A DNA stretch of 64,000 bases from UBA1402 sp964575345. Its GTDB lineage: Bacteria; Bacteroidota; Bacteroidia; Bacteroidales; UBA1402. Numbering within the stretch: position 1 is the stretch's first letter; each line of letters begins with the position of its first letter. The translations under genes and the position numbers were made by a program. Below the pieces are notes generated by a model, which saw only the letters and a list, made by a program, of their open reading frames with translations, was not told where the DNA came from and searched no databases. The stretch lies in assembly GCA_964575345.1 (NCBI GenBank), contig CAZNQD010000008.1:1-64000 (forward strand). The letters are read 5' to 3'. Positions 17,238 through 27,533 of this stretch are shown piece by piece.

Positions 17238-18164
17238 ATGAAAAAACAACTGCTGGTATTGTATTTTTTGCTGGGGACAGCTTTGGCTGCCTTCGCACAA
17301 GAAAGGATCGACCTGCCCTTATGGCCGGACGGAGTTCCCGAAAGTAACGGCATTAGCGCCGAAGAAATAAGCGAAAACAATTATTTCTCCAACGTTAGTG
17401 TTCCTGCTATGTCGGTTTTCAAAGCTAATACCGACAAAAACACAGGTGTAGCCCTGATTATTTGCCCGGGAGGAGCCTATGCCCGACAGGCTGCCGGACA
17501 CGAAGGCTTTCAGCTGACCGGCTGGCTCAACGACAACGGCATTACCGCCATAGTCCTGAAATATCGTTTGCCCAACGGGCACGATTTCATACCATCAAAA
17601 GATGCCCTGCAGGCTATCAGAATAGTACGAAGCAAGGCCGAAGAATGGGGAATCGATCCTTCCAAAATAGGTATTTCCGGCTTTTCGGCTGGCGGCCATC
17701 TGGCTTCGACCGCAGGCACTCATTTTGATTACGGTAATCCTGAAGCCGAAGATCCTATAGCCCGTCAAAGCAGCAGGCCCGATTACATGATCCTCTTTTA
17801 CCCGGTTATTTCCATGAAAGAGGGCATCACACACGCAGGCTCTAAAAATAACCTATTAGGCAACAGCCCTACGGAAGAAAAAATTCTGGAGTATTCCAAC
17901 GAGCTCAAGGTAAGCGCTGAAACTCCACCAACTTTGCTGCTGCTCAGCGACGACGACAAAGGAGTGATACCGCAAAACAGCCTGGATTTTTATGCAGCAC
18001 TCAAAGACCATAAAGTTCCTGCGGCTATGTATATTTTCCCCGAAGGGGGCCACGGCTGGGGCTACAAGGAAAGCTTCCGCTATCATCATGTCTGGCGCAT
18101 CCTGATGATAGAATGGATGATGCAGCAAAAGATTCTGCCCGACATGGTCAGGCCACAAAATTAA
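17238..18164 (+). CDS. Secreted alpha/beta-hydrolase, acetyl-esterase (BD-FAE) type
   Basis: The 308-residue protein starts with a signal peptide cleaved near AFA-QE (about residue 20). The mature part resembles the BD-FAE/acetylxylan esterase family of alpha/beta hydrolases. It has an oxyanion region IICPGGAYARQAAGHEG and the nucleophile elbow GISGFSAGGHLAS with catalytic Ser. LLLLSDDDKGVIPQ supplies the acid, and a C-terminal GGHGWGY supplies the His. Homologues remove acetyl or feruloyl groups from plant polysaccharides in the periplasm; the substrate here is unproven. Its 3' end overlaps convergent pbpC by 4 bp. Confidence 0.85.
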   Translation: MKKQLLVLYFLLGTALAAFAQERIDLPLWPDGVPESNGISAEEISENNYFSNVSVPAMSVFKANTDKNTGVALIICPGGAYARQAAGHEGFQLTGWLNDNGITAIVLKYRLPNGHDFIPSKDALQAIRIVRSKAEEWGIDPSKIGISGFSAGGHLASTAGTHFDYGNPEAEDPIARQSSRPDYMILFYPVISMKEGITHAGSKNNLLGNSPTEEKILEYSNELKVSAETPPTLLLLSDDDKGVIPQNSLDFYAALKDHKVPAAMYIFPEGGHGWGYKESFRYHHVWRILMIEWMMQQKILPDMVRPQN

Positions 18165-20569
18165 AAAGTTTTGCTTTCGGCCCTGCCGGCTTGTATTCTT
18201 AAATTTTGAATTAAACTGTTGCCCTGTTGATCATAAATACTGAGTGTATGATTTCCGGGCGCAGGGTTGATGCTCATTTGGTGTATACCCCTGGTGTTGC
18301 CTATCCACTCATTGTCGAGATGCCAGAACAAAAGGGCAGCGGCTTTGCGATGTACCACTTCGATCACCAGCTTACCCGGGCTGCCGTCAAGCTCTCTGGG
18401 GATGTACAGACTGTATGGATTGCGGGGGTACAATATTTCCATCTGCTTGTATTCTTTTTCTTCACCACAGCTTTCCATAAGAGGGGGCAGGCCCCGGTAA
18501 GAGGGATGAGTTTTGCGGTAAAACCATTCCATGGCCGGCGGCAACACAAAGACTGAATCGCTGCGGATGAGCTCAAGAGGATAGCAAGAGGCATTCACCC
18601 TGAATTTTCCGTCTTCGGATACATGCACCAGCCGGTGATAAGGGCAAAGTGCCGTCTTTGACCCCGAAGCGGGAAAGCTTTGCAAGGTTTTTTTGGTACA
18701 ATAGACTGAGGCTTTATAGCCACTTTCTACACATATTTCTTCTAAGTTCATTTCGCTGTCGGGCTGTTCAAACCATACTCCGCTCTGTGGCAATAAATCA
18801 AAAAGATCAAACACGACGGGAGCGGCCGCCCTTAGGCCCGTAAGGCCGGGACGTCCCTCGCCGTCGGCATTACCAGCCCATACTGCAACTACGTATTCCG
18901 GGCTTGTTCCCACAGCCCAGGCGTCGCGTAAGCCAAAACTGGTTCCGGTTTTCCAGGCAAGCTGCCGGCTGCTTTCAAAATGTTTCCAGCCGCTTCGTTC
19001 GCGTGGACGGTTCACTTGTCGCAAGGCTTCCATGGTGCACCATATGGAGGCAGCCGAAAGAAAAGGCAAAGACTCCTCTGACCAAAAGCGGCTGATGCCT
19101 GCCTTTTGAAGTGCCTTTGTATCGACCTTTTTTTCGGGATTTTTTTCTCTGAAAAGCTGTAAAGGGTCGTAATCTTCTGATGAATATTCCTGAGCCGTTC
19201 CATAGTGATTGAGCACCCTTGCCAGAGAAGTATAGGCCCCGGCCAATTCCAGCAGAGTGCATTCTCCTCCGCCCAGGATCAGTGACAAACCGTAATGTTG
19301 GGCCGGATAAACAAAAGTACTAAAACCCAGGTTGTGTAAAACATCCAGAAAACGGGCTTCTCCAAACTGATGCAGCATTTCTACGGCCGGCACATTAAGG
19401 GATTGGCTCAAGGCCTCAGAAGCCGGAACAGCCCCTTGGTAGCTTAGGTCAAAATTTTTGGGGGTAAAGCCCGAAAAATTCACCGGAACATCGGCAATAA
19501 GCGTATTGGGGAGAATTTCTCCCTGATGCAGCATCGAAGCGTACAAAAAAGGCTTGAGAATGCTTCCGCTGCTGCGTGGGGTCTGTGCAATATCCACAAA
19601 AACATCGAGTTGAGCTACTGCGCTGATATTGCCTGCATAGGCCAGAATGCTTTTGTGTTTTACATCGCAGACCAGGGCTGCCAAATTATGGATTTCACTT
19701 TGCTCCAATTCTTTGCTCTGCTGCTCCAGCAGACGGATACTTTTTTCCTGCAACGAATAATCTATGTTTGTATACACATTCTGGCCAGGAAATTGTTTAT
19801 GAGCTTTTTCCACTACATGCAGGGCCAGAGAGGGCAAAGGCAGAGGCGCCCGCGGCAGTGATTCGGCCAAAGCCAACTGATAATTAAGACTGTCAATGTA
19901 TTTTTTGTGATAAAGCTGCCCGAGCAAGACATCCCTTTTTTGTTTGAGTTCGGCTGCATTTCTGCCGGGATGAATTAGAGCGGGAGCATTGGGTAAAACG
20001 GCCAGAGTAGCTGCTTCGGCCCAGGACAACCTTTGTGGCGGACGGTTAAAATAGCGCCAGGAAGCAGCCGTGATACCCACTACATTGCCGCCGAAAGGAG
20101 CCGCCTCTGCATAAATGGCCAGAATTTTATCTTTGGAATAACACAATTCAAGCTTCAAAGCCATCAGGATCTCCAGGCATTTTCCGCTCAGGGTTCTGGG
20201 AGGATTATTTCGGGACATTCTGGCCACCTGCATACTCAAAGTGCTACCGCCGCTGACGATGCGCCCGGCTTTGAGGTTTTGAATGAATGCCCTGCCCAGC
20301 GAAACCGGATTAATGCCCGGATGATAACGAAAATATCTATCCTCGTAAAGAATCAAGGCTCTAACGTAATTGTCGGGGATTTCTCCCTCCGGGCTAAAGC
20401 GCCACTGGCCGTCCGCTGCTATTCTTGCTCCCAGCAGTTCCTGGTTTGCGGCATAGACCACAGTAGAGCAGGGATCTTTGAATTTGGGAAGAGGAATCAG
20501 CAAAAACAGTACCACAAGCAGCAGGAGAAGGCCGGTCGGTATTTTTAGCCGTTTTATCCCTTTTGACAT
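18161..20569 (-). CDS. pbpC: Penicillin-binding protein 1C
   Basis: This bifunctional peptidoglycan synthase has 802 residues from the ATG at 20569; an ATG at 20587, directly after AAGGA, would add six. An N-terminal membrane anchor (about 11-28) precedes the glycosyltransferase domain, with the E76 motif YEDRYFRYHPG and GGSTLSMQVARM. The transpeptidase domain has S336-I-L-K339, S390-L-N and K540-T-G-T. The last 130 residues form the PbpC C-terminal beta domain. In E. coli, pbpC pairs with the alpha-2-macroglobulin gene yfhM; the same pairing is seen here. Confidence 0.95.
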   Translation of the reverse strand: MSKGIKRLKIPTGLLLLLVVLFLLIPLPKFKDPCSTVVYAANQELLGARIAADGQWRFSPEGEIPDNYVRALILYEDRYFRYHPGINPVSLGRAFIQNLKAGRIVSGGSTLSMQVARMSRNNPPRTLSGKCLEILMALKLELCYSKDKILAIYAEAAPFGGNVVGITAASWRYFNRPPQRLSWAEAATLAVLPNAPALIHPGRNAAELKQKRDVLLGQLYHKKYIDSLNYQLALAESLPRAPLPLPSLALHVVEKAHKQFPGQNVYTNIDYSLQEKSIRLLEQQSKELEQSEIHNLAALVCDVKHKSILAYAGNISAVAQLDVFVDIAQTPRSSGSILKPFLYASMLHQGEILPNTLIADVPVNFSGFTPKNFDLSYQGAVPASEALSQSLNVPAVEMLHQFGEARFLDVLHNLGFSTFVYPAQHYGLSLILGGGECTLLELAGAYTSLARVLNHYGTAQEYSSEDYDPLQLFREKNPEKKVDTKALQKAGISRFWSEESLPFLSAASIWCTMEALRQVNRPRERSGWKHFESSRQLAWKTGTSFGLRDAWAVGTSPEYVVAVWAGNADGEGRPGLTGLRAAAPVVFDLFDLLPQSGVWFEQPDSEMNLEEICVESGYKASVYCTKKTLQSFPASGSKTALCPYHRLVHVSEDGKFRVNASCYPLELIRSDSVFVLPPAMEWFYRKTHPSYRGLPPLMESCGEEKEYKQMEILYPRNPYSLYIPRELDGSPGKLVIEVVHRKAAALLFWHLDNEWIGNTRGIHQMSINPAPGNHTLSIYDQQGNSLIQNLRIQAGRAESKTF

Positions 20570-20608
20570 ATGGTTTTTGGAACACATTCCTTATGAGCTT
20601 GCCTTGTT

Positions 20609-23600
20609 TCAGCGGCCTACTTCTACCCTGCCCCCGCCTTTTCTGGCATAATAAGACTGGTCGTACATGGCTTCGCACAACACCGGAGCCAGAATAAAGT
20701 CCCCACAATAGGAGGCATTCAGTTCCAGGGCAAAGGTTTTTGTTTTGCCGGCCCCCAGCGAAAAATACGTGTTCACCCTGTCGTCGCGAATATCCCTGTA
20801 ATCGTAGTTGTTTTGATCCTCAGCGGCAACCCCGGTACCAAAGAGCCTCTCGTTGATTATTTCCCAACCGGCGGGTATCATTTGGGTCAAAGCCAGGTTA
20901 TCAACAGCAAAAGCCGTCTTGTTGCTGACGCGCAGTTGAACAATGAAATTGGTTCCCTGTTTTAGTTTGCTGATATCGAGCTTTTTGCCTTCGTGATCCA
21001 TATAGCTGATTTCAAGAGCCAGGCCTCTTTCCTGCACCGAGGCGTCCACTCCTGCTTTGGTGCCCTGGTTGAAAAGGCTGACAAACACTGTGCCCGTACT
21101 CTTGTTCACCAGACCTAAGTCCAGTTCAAGATCCCGGCCATAGGACAAATCAGCCTGAGTAAAGGCTCCGGATGTTTGGGTCTGCATCGGCTTCCCGTTT
21201 ACGTACAACTCTGTCTTCGTTTCGGAGGCCGCTGAAGTGGTTATGCAAAATTCCGACAAAACCGAGAGAGCAAAACCGGTGGTCTGTGTGCTGTGACGGC
21301 TTTCGTTGTTGAATTCTGTGGCTATTTTGAGAGCCAGCGGGGCAGCCTGCTCCCACTCTCCCAACAACATCAGGCTTTGTAACAAATAACAGCGGTCGCG
21401 CAAAACGGAGCCGTAGGTGTAAGCGCCGGCGGCGGCCGGTTCGGTGTCGCGCAGGTCTATTAGTTTATAAGCGGCCTCTTTCATCCCGGACACAGCATAG
21501 GCAGAAGCCAGTAGCCATTTCCCCTGATTGTTCAGACAATCGGCCTTCATCAGCCGGTTCATGGCTGCAATCTCGGGTTCACCTGCTCTGGCAAGCACAA
21601 ACAAGGCATAGGCCTGAATCTGGGCTTTGTAGTCCGGCAAATATTCACGGTAACGACGCACCCCGTTTGCAAGGTAATCAAGGCCGGCTCTCTTTAAATT
21701 GGAGGGTACTAAATAAGCTGCTTTTTCGGCTTCCAGCATAAAATAAGTCAGATAGGCAGAGAGCCACAGCTCGCCCGCCGACTGTCCGGGCCAGAAGGCA
21801 AAACCTCTGTCCATGCTTTGATAACGGGGAAGACGATCGACACAGTCTTTTATCTTCTTTTCATATTCCTGGCGTTTTTCGGTGCTCAATTCCAGCAGTT
21901 TTGGAACATAAATCAAGGGGAAAACAGCCGATACTACCTGCTCGGCACATTGATGAGGGTATTGGTGGAGATAACTCAACTGATACTCCAGATTAAGTGG
22001 CAATACAGACGAAATTTCTATCCTGGCCTTATTGGTTCCGGGCACACCCAAAGCGGTCAACTCCTGTTGCCAGCTTTCGCCTGCAGGCAGTATTTTAAAG
22101 ACTTGTTCTGTAACGGGGGGATTGTTGTGCTTTACATCCAACTCTATCTTCTGTTGTGTTTTTTCCCTGCCGGATACCGCGCTAAGCTTTATTATGCCCA
22201 AACCGGCTTCCCCGGCTGCTTTAAGTTCAAAAAAGACATCCTGTTGGCCGGGAGTATCAAAATGAATCAGGGTATCTGCAGAGCCCCGCAACCTGCCTTC
22301 TGTTTCATAACTTATTCTGACATCTTTTATAGATTCGTCCGTGACAAAGACCGTAAGTGGTAAATCGGCTTTTTCACCTAAGGCTAAAGTTCTGGGTAAG
22401 CTGGCATACAACATCAAAGGTTCGCTGACTCTGATGCTTTTTTCCATGCTCCCGTAACGGCCCTCTCCGGCAGCAATTAGCATGGCCCGGACAGAGCCTG
22501 CATAGGGTTTGAGCTGTATTTTATGACCGGCTTTCTTCCCTGCATCCAGATGGAAAGGCCCCAGAACTTCGACAATTGGAATAAAACGGTCGGCTTTTTT
22601 TCTGGAATAATCTATTTCCTGATCTGAGCCTCCTATGGCGTACATGCTTTCCAGCCGGCTGCCAAAGGAGCCCAGCACCTCGTTGTACATGTCGTAGGTT
22701 TTGGTACCCAGGGCTTCTTTGGCGTAAAAATGAGCCCAGGGGTCGGGGGTACTAAAATTGGTCAGATCCAGCAAACCTTCGTCCACCAGGGCTATGGTAT
22801 AGTCCATGGCCTGTTTGTTGCTTTCGCTTACCCGGATGGTGTATTCTTTTTCGGGCCGAAGTTCGTCGGGAATATCCAATACCGGATGCAACCTGGTCTG
22901 CACATCTTCAACTCCGAAAGAAGTCAGCCCAAAAAGCCTGATAGGAAGATCGTTGGCTGTTTGCGCGTAGGCCTGTATCAACATGATACTTACATAAACA
23001 TTGGGTGCCATTGCGGGCGTGGTGACAAAACGATACTCGTTCATGGCCTCCAGATTGTCAAGCCATTCCTGATGCAGGATGCCTTTCCCGTTTTCAAGTG
23101 TAACCAGTGCCCGGGCATCCTTGCCTGCCGGAAAACTCAGGCTGGCAGTTTCGCCTGCTTTATATTGGTTGCGCTCAGCAACCAGAGCCAGCACCTGAGC
23201 GTCGCCTTTTTGTATGCCGCTGCCCCAGGGCAGGCCAAAATAGATTTGCTGGCCGCAGGTATGCCCGTCCGGGGCCGTCACCAGTAATAAATAACTGCCG
23301 GAACGCTGCGAGTTGTTTTTCAATTCAAAACTGCCTTTTCCCTTACTTGTGCTGAGTTTTGTGCTGTAAACCGGTTTGTGGTAGGTTTGACCTGCATAGG
23401 AAGCCAGCAGGTTTTTATTGCCCTGATACCACCAATGGTAGTCCAGGTCGTATAGTTTAACTTCAATATTACTTAAATCGGCCGGGTTGCCCTTTTTGTC
23501 AACACTCACTACTTCGATCCGGTGGTTTTTATCGTTGTCCAGCTTTTTCCACGAAGGGTAGGAATAATTCATTTTAAGGCCAACAAAATGCTCACTGGCG

Positions 23601-26095
23601 GCAAAAGGAATGCTGCGTTGATTGATACTGAAACCGCCGCCCTCGTATACCTTAGTGCTGATTCTGGCCTGCAAATAGCCTTCAAAGTCGGTACCCGGGC
23701 CAAAGGACATATTTACAGAGGCTTCTCCAATATTGTCGAGCCGGCCGTCGAACAACATAAACTCTTTGCTTGATTGGCGGGGATAAGGGGTTGAAAAATC
23801 AAAATCCTTGTATTTTTCAAATGTTGGTGTATAAGGATGCAATACGGCGCTTACCTGCGCTTTCATATTGGCTGCCGGCGTTCCGTGCAACCAGCTGGCT
23901 TTGAGTTTTGCTTTGCTTGTCTCAGATTTACTCAATACATCTTCCCTGATTTCCAGCTCAATTTTGAGGCGGTTTGGTTTTATGCTTTCCACTTGTATGC
24001 CGCGTTGAAAAATATGAGTGCCTGCTTTGACCACCACTTTCCAGTTGCCGGTGGGATCGTCTTTGCTGCTGGCAAAATAAAAAGGAAAAATACAGCGTTC
24101 CTCCCGCCGGGTGAGTATTTTTTTTACAAATTGCCCGCGGGGATTGTAGATTTCCATACTGATGGGGTGGCCCTCAGGTAATTGTTGTTCCCGGTCTTCG
24201 AGTATTAAATGCAGGTATATGCTGTCACCCGGCCGCCAGACATCGCGTTCGGCATAGAAAAAGGCCTTGATGCCCTTTTCTGATTTAATGCCGTCCGTGT
24301 CAAAATTGGCCACAGGAATGGCACTGCTGTTGTCCAGCTTTAAATAGGCATATTGATTGCCTTTTTGGGCAAACAGCACAAAAGGAGCTCTTTCGGGAGT
24401 AAAACGGAAACAGCCCTGTCCGTCGGTCTGGGCCTGAGTGAGGAGTTGATTCTGATAATCATATACACTTAATTGTACTCCGGCTTCGGATGCGGTGGTC
24501 ATTAAATTGCTCACGTAAACCGACATCTGTCCCCTGGCATCCATTTTGGCAATCAATGCCAGATCGGAACAAAACACATTGCGGTTGACAAAACGATCGG
24601 TTGAGAAATAGGCCTGGCTGGCCGGATTATCGTAGTTACGCCAATCGTAATAATGATTGTAGTAGGTGTTTTCGTAGCTCTGGTTCGGAAACAGCAATTC
24701 CTCTTCTATAGGCACATAATGATCTACTTCCCCGGGAGCCTGTTCCTCGTAAAGCGAATAGGCTTTTCTAAAGCCCAGCTCTACATTATAGATTGATCCG
24801 GGTTCAACATCAATAAAAGAAGCCAGATCCAGGCTGAACGCATTCCAGTTGGTCAAATCTTCGGCCCCTTTGTCCAGGAGAGAGATCTTTTTAGTAATAA
24901 TGGTCCTTCCCACTCTGTTGAGTTGCCATTTATAAGCCTCGTCAATATCATTGTTCTGGAAAAAAGCCACTATGTTGTTGGGAAAAATCTGGATTACGCG
25001 AAGGTCAACCGCCTGAAGCCCCACAGCCGAAAAAGGCAAAATCAGGCCCTGACTCTGAGGCATGATGACTCCTTTGCCCAATAAGCGTATGGCCGGCTTA
25101 ATGCGTCCGAAATTGATTTTTTGACTGTAATTCCTTTGCAGCGTTTTTCCCTCCATATTTTCAACCGAGCGGGATATATTCAGGGTAAATTCTCCCGACA
25201 ATGCTTTGGAAGGATATATTTTAAGGACATTATTATCAATGGTATACTTGATATCCTTTTGTCCTTCGAGGGAGACCAATCCTCTTAAATCCTGCTGCTG
25301 ACTGAGCAGGTCAGAAAAAACGATTTCAAGAAGCTGATCGGGGCTTTCTTTTACCTTCACCGCGCTGAGCATAAAAACATCTGTTCCCGGTATTGTAAAA
25401 GAATATTGATTGATTGAGGGTTTGTAGCTATTGTCTACTGGTTTGATATTCAGCACCAATTCGCTGCTTTCTTGGGCTCTTACAATATTTTTAATATTCA
25501 GGCTATGACTGAATGTTTCCGGATGGTGATCCCATTCCAGGCTTACTGATTCATTTGGATATTCGATAATCAGACTTTGCTCAATTTCGCGCGAATCAAA
25601 GCGGTCTGAGGTGTTGATAAGTACCTCAAGAAAATAATTGCCATCTTCGTCCAGTCGCAATTCATCGTAAGATAATTTAAGTTGTTTTTTGGCGGTGAAA
25701 AAAGTGAAATTCAATTTTTTATCAAGCTTTTCGGGCAACTTTAGCAAATTTTCCAAATTCAAGCTTGCTTCATAGCTTGTGTTCCAGTCTAAAGGTTTTT
25801 CGGGTACAAAAACCAGGGTATTACCTGTTTTCCATCTGCACTTTCCCTTTATTTCGGGTTTAAAGAAAAAAGGGCATTGTTCGGGGCTTTTCCCTGTCCA
25901 TTCCTTTTCGACTATATCTTTGGTAAATACCACAACGATGGGATCTGACCGTTTTATTGCTCCGGAGCTGAGGGCAGAAATAATTTCGGAATAATCACTC
26001 AGGTCCTTTTCGAACTTCTTATCTTTTTTATTCCCGCAAGCTATTGCACTCAATGCTATTGTGAGAATAAAAGCAATTCTGTTAATCTGTTTCAT
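20609..26095 (-). CDS. Bacterial alpha-2-macroglobulin family lipoprotein with thioester motif
   Basis: This is an 1828-residue lipoprotein from the ATG at 26095, with lipobox LSAIAC giving C20 as the lipid-bearing residue. It has the many beta-sandwich MG domains of bacterial alpha-2-macroglobulins. The thioester motif CAEQ is near residue 1383 (codons at 21938-21949), inside an all-helical thioester domain (SYLHQYPHQCAEQVVSAVFP). Such proteins trap attacking proteases in the periplasm when a bait region is cut, and act with PBP1C to protect and repair the wall. It follows queH with a 14-bp overlap and precedes pbpC by about 40 bp. The intact CxEQ motif indicates an active inhibitor. Confidence 0.93.
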   Translation of the reverse strand: MKQINRIAFILTIALSAIACGNKKDKKFEKDLSDYSEIISALSSGAIKRSDPIVVVFTKDIVEKEWTGKSPEQCPFFFKPEIKGKCRWKTGNTLVFVPEKPLDWNTSYEASLNLENLLKLPEKLDKKLNFTFFTAKKQLKLSYDELRLDEDGNYFLEVLINTSDRFDSREIEQSLIIEYPNESVSLEWDHHPETFSHSLNIKNIVRAQESSELVLNIKPVDNSYKPSINQYSFTIPGTDVFMLSAVKVKESPDQLLEIVFSDLLSQQQDLRGLVSLEGQKDIKYTIDNNVLKIYPSKALSGEFTLNISRSVENMEGKTLQRNYSQKINFGRIKPAIRLLGKGVIMPQSQGLILPFSAVGLQAVDLRVIQIFPNNIVAFFQNNDIDEAYKWQLNRVGRTIITKKISLLDKGAEDLTNWNAFSLDLASFIDVEPGSIYNVELGFRKAYSLYEEQAPGEVDHYVPIEEELLFPNQSYENTYYNHYYDWRNYDNPASQAYFSTDRFVNRNVFCSDLALIAKMDARGQMSVYVSNLMTTASEAGVQLSVYDYQNQLLTQAQTDGQGCFRFTPERAPFVLFAQKGNQYAYLKLDNSSAIPVANFDTDGIKSEKGIKAFFYAERDVWRPGDSIYLHLILEDREQQLPEGHPISMEIYNPRGQFVKKILTRREERCIFPFYFASSKDDPTGNWKVVVKAGTHIFQRGIQVESIKPNRLKIELEIREDVLSKSETSKAKLKASWLHGTPAANMKAQVSAVLHPYTPTFEKYKDFDFSTPYPRQSSKEFMLFDGRLDNIGEASVNMSFGPGTDFEGYLQARISTKVYEGGGFSINQRSIPFAASEHFVGLKMNYSYPSWKKLDNDKNHRIEVVSVDKKGNPADLSNIEVKLYDLDYHWWYQGNKNLLASYAGQTYHKPVYSTKLSTSKGKGSFELKNNSQRSGSYLLLVTAPDGHTCGQQIYFGLPWGSGIQKGDAQVLALVAERNQYKAGETASLSFPAGKDARALVTLENGKGILHQEWLDNLEAMNEYRFVTTPAMAPNVYVSIMLIQAYAQTANDLPIRLFGLTSFGVEDVQTRLHPVLDIPDELRPEKEYTIRVSESNKQAMDYTIALVDEGLLDLTNFSTPDPWAHFYAKEALGTKTYDMYNEVLGSFGSRLESMYAIGGSDQEIDYSRKKADRFIPIVEVLGPFHLDAGKKAGHKIQLKPYAGSVRAMLIAAGEGRYGSMEKSIRVSEPLMLYASLPRTLALGEKADLPLTVFVTDESIKDVRISYETEGRLRGSADTLIHFDTPGQQDVFFELKAAGEAGLGIIKLSAVSGREKTQQKIELDVKHNNPPVTEQVFKILPAGESWQQELTALGVPGTNKARIEISSVLPLNLEYQLSYLHQYPHQCAEQVVSAVFPLIYVPKLLELSTEKRQEYEKKIKDCVDRLPRYQSMDRGFAFWPGQSAGELWLSAYLTYFMLEAEKAAYLVPSNLKRAGLDYLANGVRRYREYLPDYKAQIQAYALFVLARAGEPEIAAMNRLMKADCLNNQGKWLLASAYAVSGMKEAAYKLIDLRDTEPAAAGAYTYGSVLRDRCYLLQSLMLLGEWEQAAPLALKIATEFNNESRHSTQTTGFALSVLSEFCITTSAASETKTELYVNGKPMQTQTSGAFTQADLSYGRDLELDLGLVNKSTGTVFVSLFNQGTKAGVDASVQERGLALEISYMDHEGKKLDISKLKQGTNFIVQLRVSNKTAFAVDNLALTQMIPAGWEIINERLFGTGVAAEDQNNYDYRDIRDDRVNTYFSLGAGKTKTFALELNASYCGDFILAPVLCEAMYDQSYYARKGGGRVEVGR

Positions 26096-26708
26096 TTTTA
26101 TTATTTGTTTTTTTCCTGGAAAACTCACAACCGCAATAATCTTGTCTGTACAAACCGTATTGTTTGGATAATTCTATGGAACGTTTGTAGCCTTCTTTCT
26201 TTTTGAAATCGGCATACAAATAATGAACACCGTATTTTTGTTCGTATTCTGCCCCCAGCTCATTAATTAGTTGTGCATTTTTTAAAGGGCTGATACTTAG
26301 TGTTGTGGTAAAATAATCCAGGGATTTTTCGGCCGCTTTTCTGGCCGCTTCTTCCAGGCGCAGAGCATAACATTTTTTGCAACGGCTACCCCCCTCTTTT
26401 TCGTTTTCCAAGCCTTTAATTTTCTGATAAAATTCAGAAGGATCGTAATTAGCTTCTTCGATGATTATTAGATTATTAGATTTAAATTCCTGAACAAATT
26501 TTATTAATTCCCGAAGACGAATACTATATTCTTCCTGAGGAAATATATTTGGATTGTAATAATAGAGCGTAATAGTAAAATAATCAGACAAATATTCCAA
26601 TACATAAGTACTGCAGGGTGCGCAACACACGTGCAGCAGAAGGCTTGGTTTTTTATTTTCAGCCTTTATTTTTTCAAGCTTCTTGTTAAGAACAAGTTGA
26701 TAATTCAT
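26082..26708 (-). CDS. queH: QueH-type epoxyqueuosine reductase
   Basis: This is a 208-residue member of the former DUF208 family, now known as QueH, which carries out the last step of queuosine synthesis (epoxyqueuosine to queuosine in tRNA). It carries the family's Cys pattern: LLLHVCCAPCSTYVL near the N-terminus, RCKKCYALRLEEAA in the middle, and YCGCEFS at the end. These ligate an Fe-S cluster and metal. QueH replaces B12-dependent QueG in many anaerobes. ATGs at 26735 and 26723 are also in frame, but the -7 element at 26735-26742 favours 26708. It probably leads the queH-macroglobulin-pbpC operon. Confidence 0.9.
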   Translation of the reverse strand: MNYQLVLNKKLEKIKAENKKPSLLLHVCCAPCSTYVLEYLSDYFTITLYYYNPNIFPQEEYSIRLRELIKFVQEFKSNNLIIIEEANYDPSEFYQKIKGLENEKEGGSRCKKCYALRLEEAARKAAEKSLDYFTTTLSISPLKNAQLINELGAEYEQKYGVHYLYADFKKKEGYKRSIELSKQYGLYRQDYCGCEFSRKKTNNKNETD

Positions 26709-26734
26709 GGCCTGTATAAACATTTCTTTACACA

Positions 26735-26742
26735 CAAAAGTA
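26735..26742 (-). promoter_or_regulatory. Putative -7 element for queH-macroglobulin-pbpC
   Basis: The minus strand reads TACTTTTG, matching TAnnTTTG, 26 nt before the preferred queH ATG. No -33 partner was recognised. Confidence 0.45.
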
Positions 26743-26792
26743 CTTGTTTTTTATTAACTTTAGCCTTGATTTCTTTTTAATCTGATATTGAT

Positions 26793-27533
26793 ATGAAATA
26801 TTTCGTATTTCTTTTTTTTAGCTGCTGTTTATACTTAAATGCTCAAATTCAGTTACCTAATGCAGGTTTTGAGGAATGGGATACACCGGGAAAAAATCAG
26901 GAACCTTTAGGCTGGAATTCTTTTACATCTGCCTCTGGTTCCGGACTGGCTTATTCTTTGGGACGTGCCAAACAAGTATTTGAATGTTACGATATCCGTC
27001 CCGGGTCGTCCGGAAAAAAAAGTATTCTGATTGTTTCACGTAGTATACTGGGACATATCGTGAACGGTACTGTTACTACAGGTCAGCTTAATCTGGGAAG
27101 TATAAGACCCCAAAGTCCCGAAAATTACATCATTACACGTAGTAAGAATAATGCTTTTCATCAATTATTCCATGGATTACCTGATTCCATAGTATTTTGG
27201 ACAAAATTCAACAGTGATGATATAAGTAATCAGGCATTTATGAAATTAATACTTCACGAAAATAGAGACGTAGCCGATACTCTTAAACCGGAAAAATCAC
27301 CCTTATCCCCTATTATTGCACAGGCAACAACCTATATTAACCCCACTCAGAAAAAATGGCAACGAATAAGTATTCCTTTGGAATATTACAACAAGCAAAA
27401 AAAACCGGCTTTTCTATTATTGATATTTACAACCAACGAAAAACCTGGCGGAGGTTCTGCAGTAGATTCCTTGCTTTTGGACGATATTCAATTTATTTAT
27501 CCACATCAATATCATTATAATTTTAGAAATTAA
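26793..27533 (+). CDS. Secreted PCMD-domain protein
   Basis: This 246-residue protein has a short signal peptide (MKYFVFLFFSCCLYLNAQ). The mature part resembles the Bacteroidota PCMD domain, a putative carbohydrate metabolism domain with a jelly-roll fold. It begins QLPNAGFEEWDTPG and has a WxSF core. DSIVFWTKF, KWQRISIPLEY and the closing SAVDSLLLDDIQFIYP follow. Function is not established; relatives are found in polysaccharide-use loci. This copy is free-standing between queH and mutS, with no SusC/SusD neighbours. Its last codons contain an exact TTATCCACA (27497-27505). Confidence 0.75.
   Translation: MKYFVFLFFSCCLYLNAQIQLPNAGFEEWDTPGKNQEPLGWNSFTSASGSGLAYSLGRAKQVFECYDIRPGSSGKKSILIVSRSILGHIVNGTVTTGQLNLGSIRPQSPENYIITRSKNNAFHQLFHGLPDSIVFWTKFNSDDISNQAFMKLILHENRDVADTLKPEKSPLSPIIAQATTYINPTQKKWQRISIPLEYYNKQKKPAFLLLIFTTNEKPGGGSAVDSLLLDDIQFIYPHQYHYNFRN

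Noticed and set aside
22730..23287. A 185-codon plus-strand frame opposite the macroglobulin gene
   Set aside because: It lies fully antisense to a clear long CDS and has no start-site support or domain.
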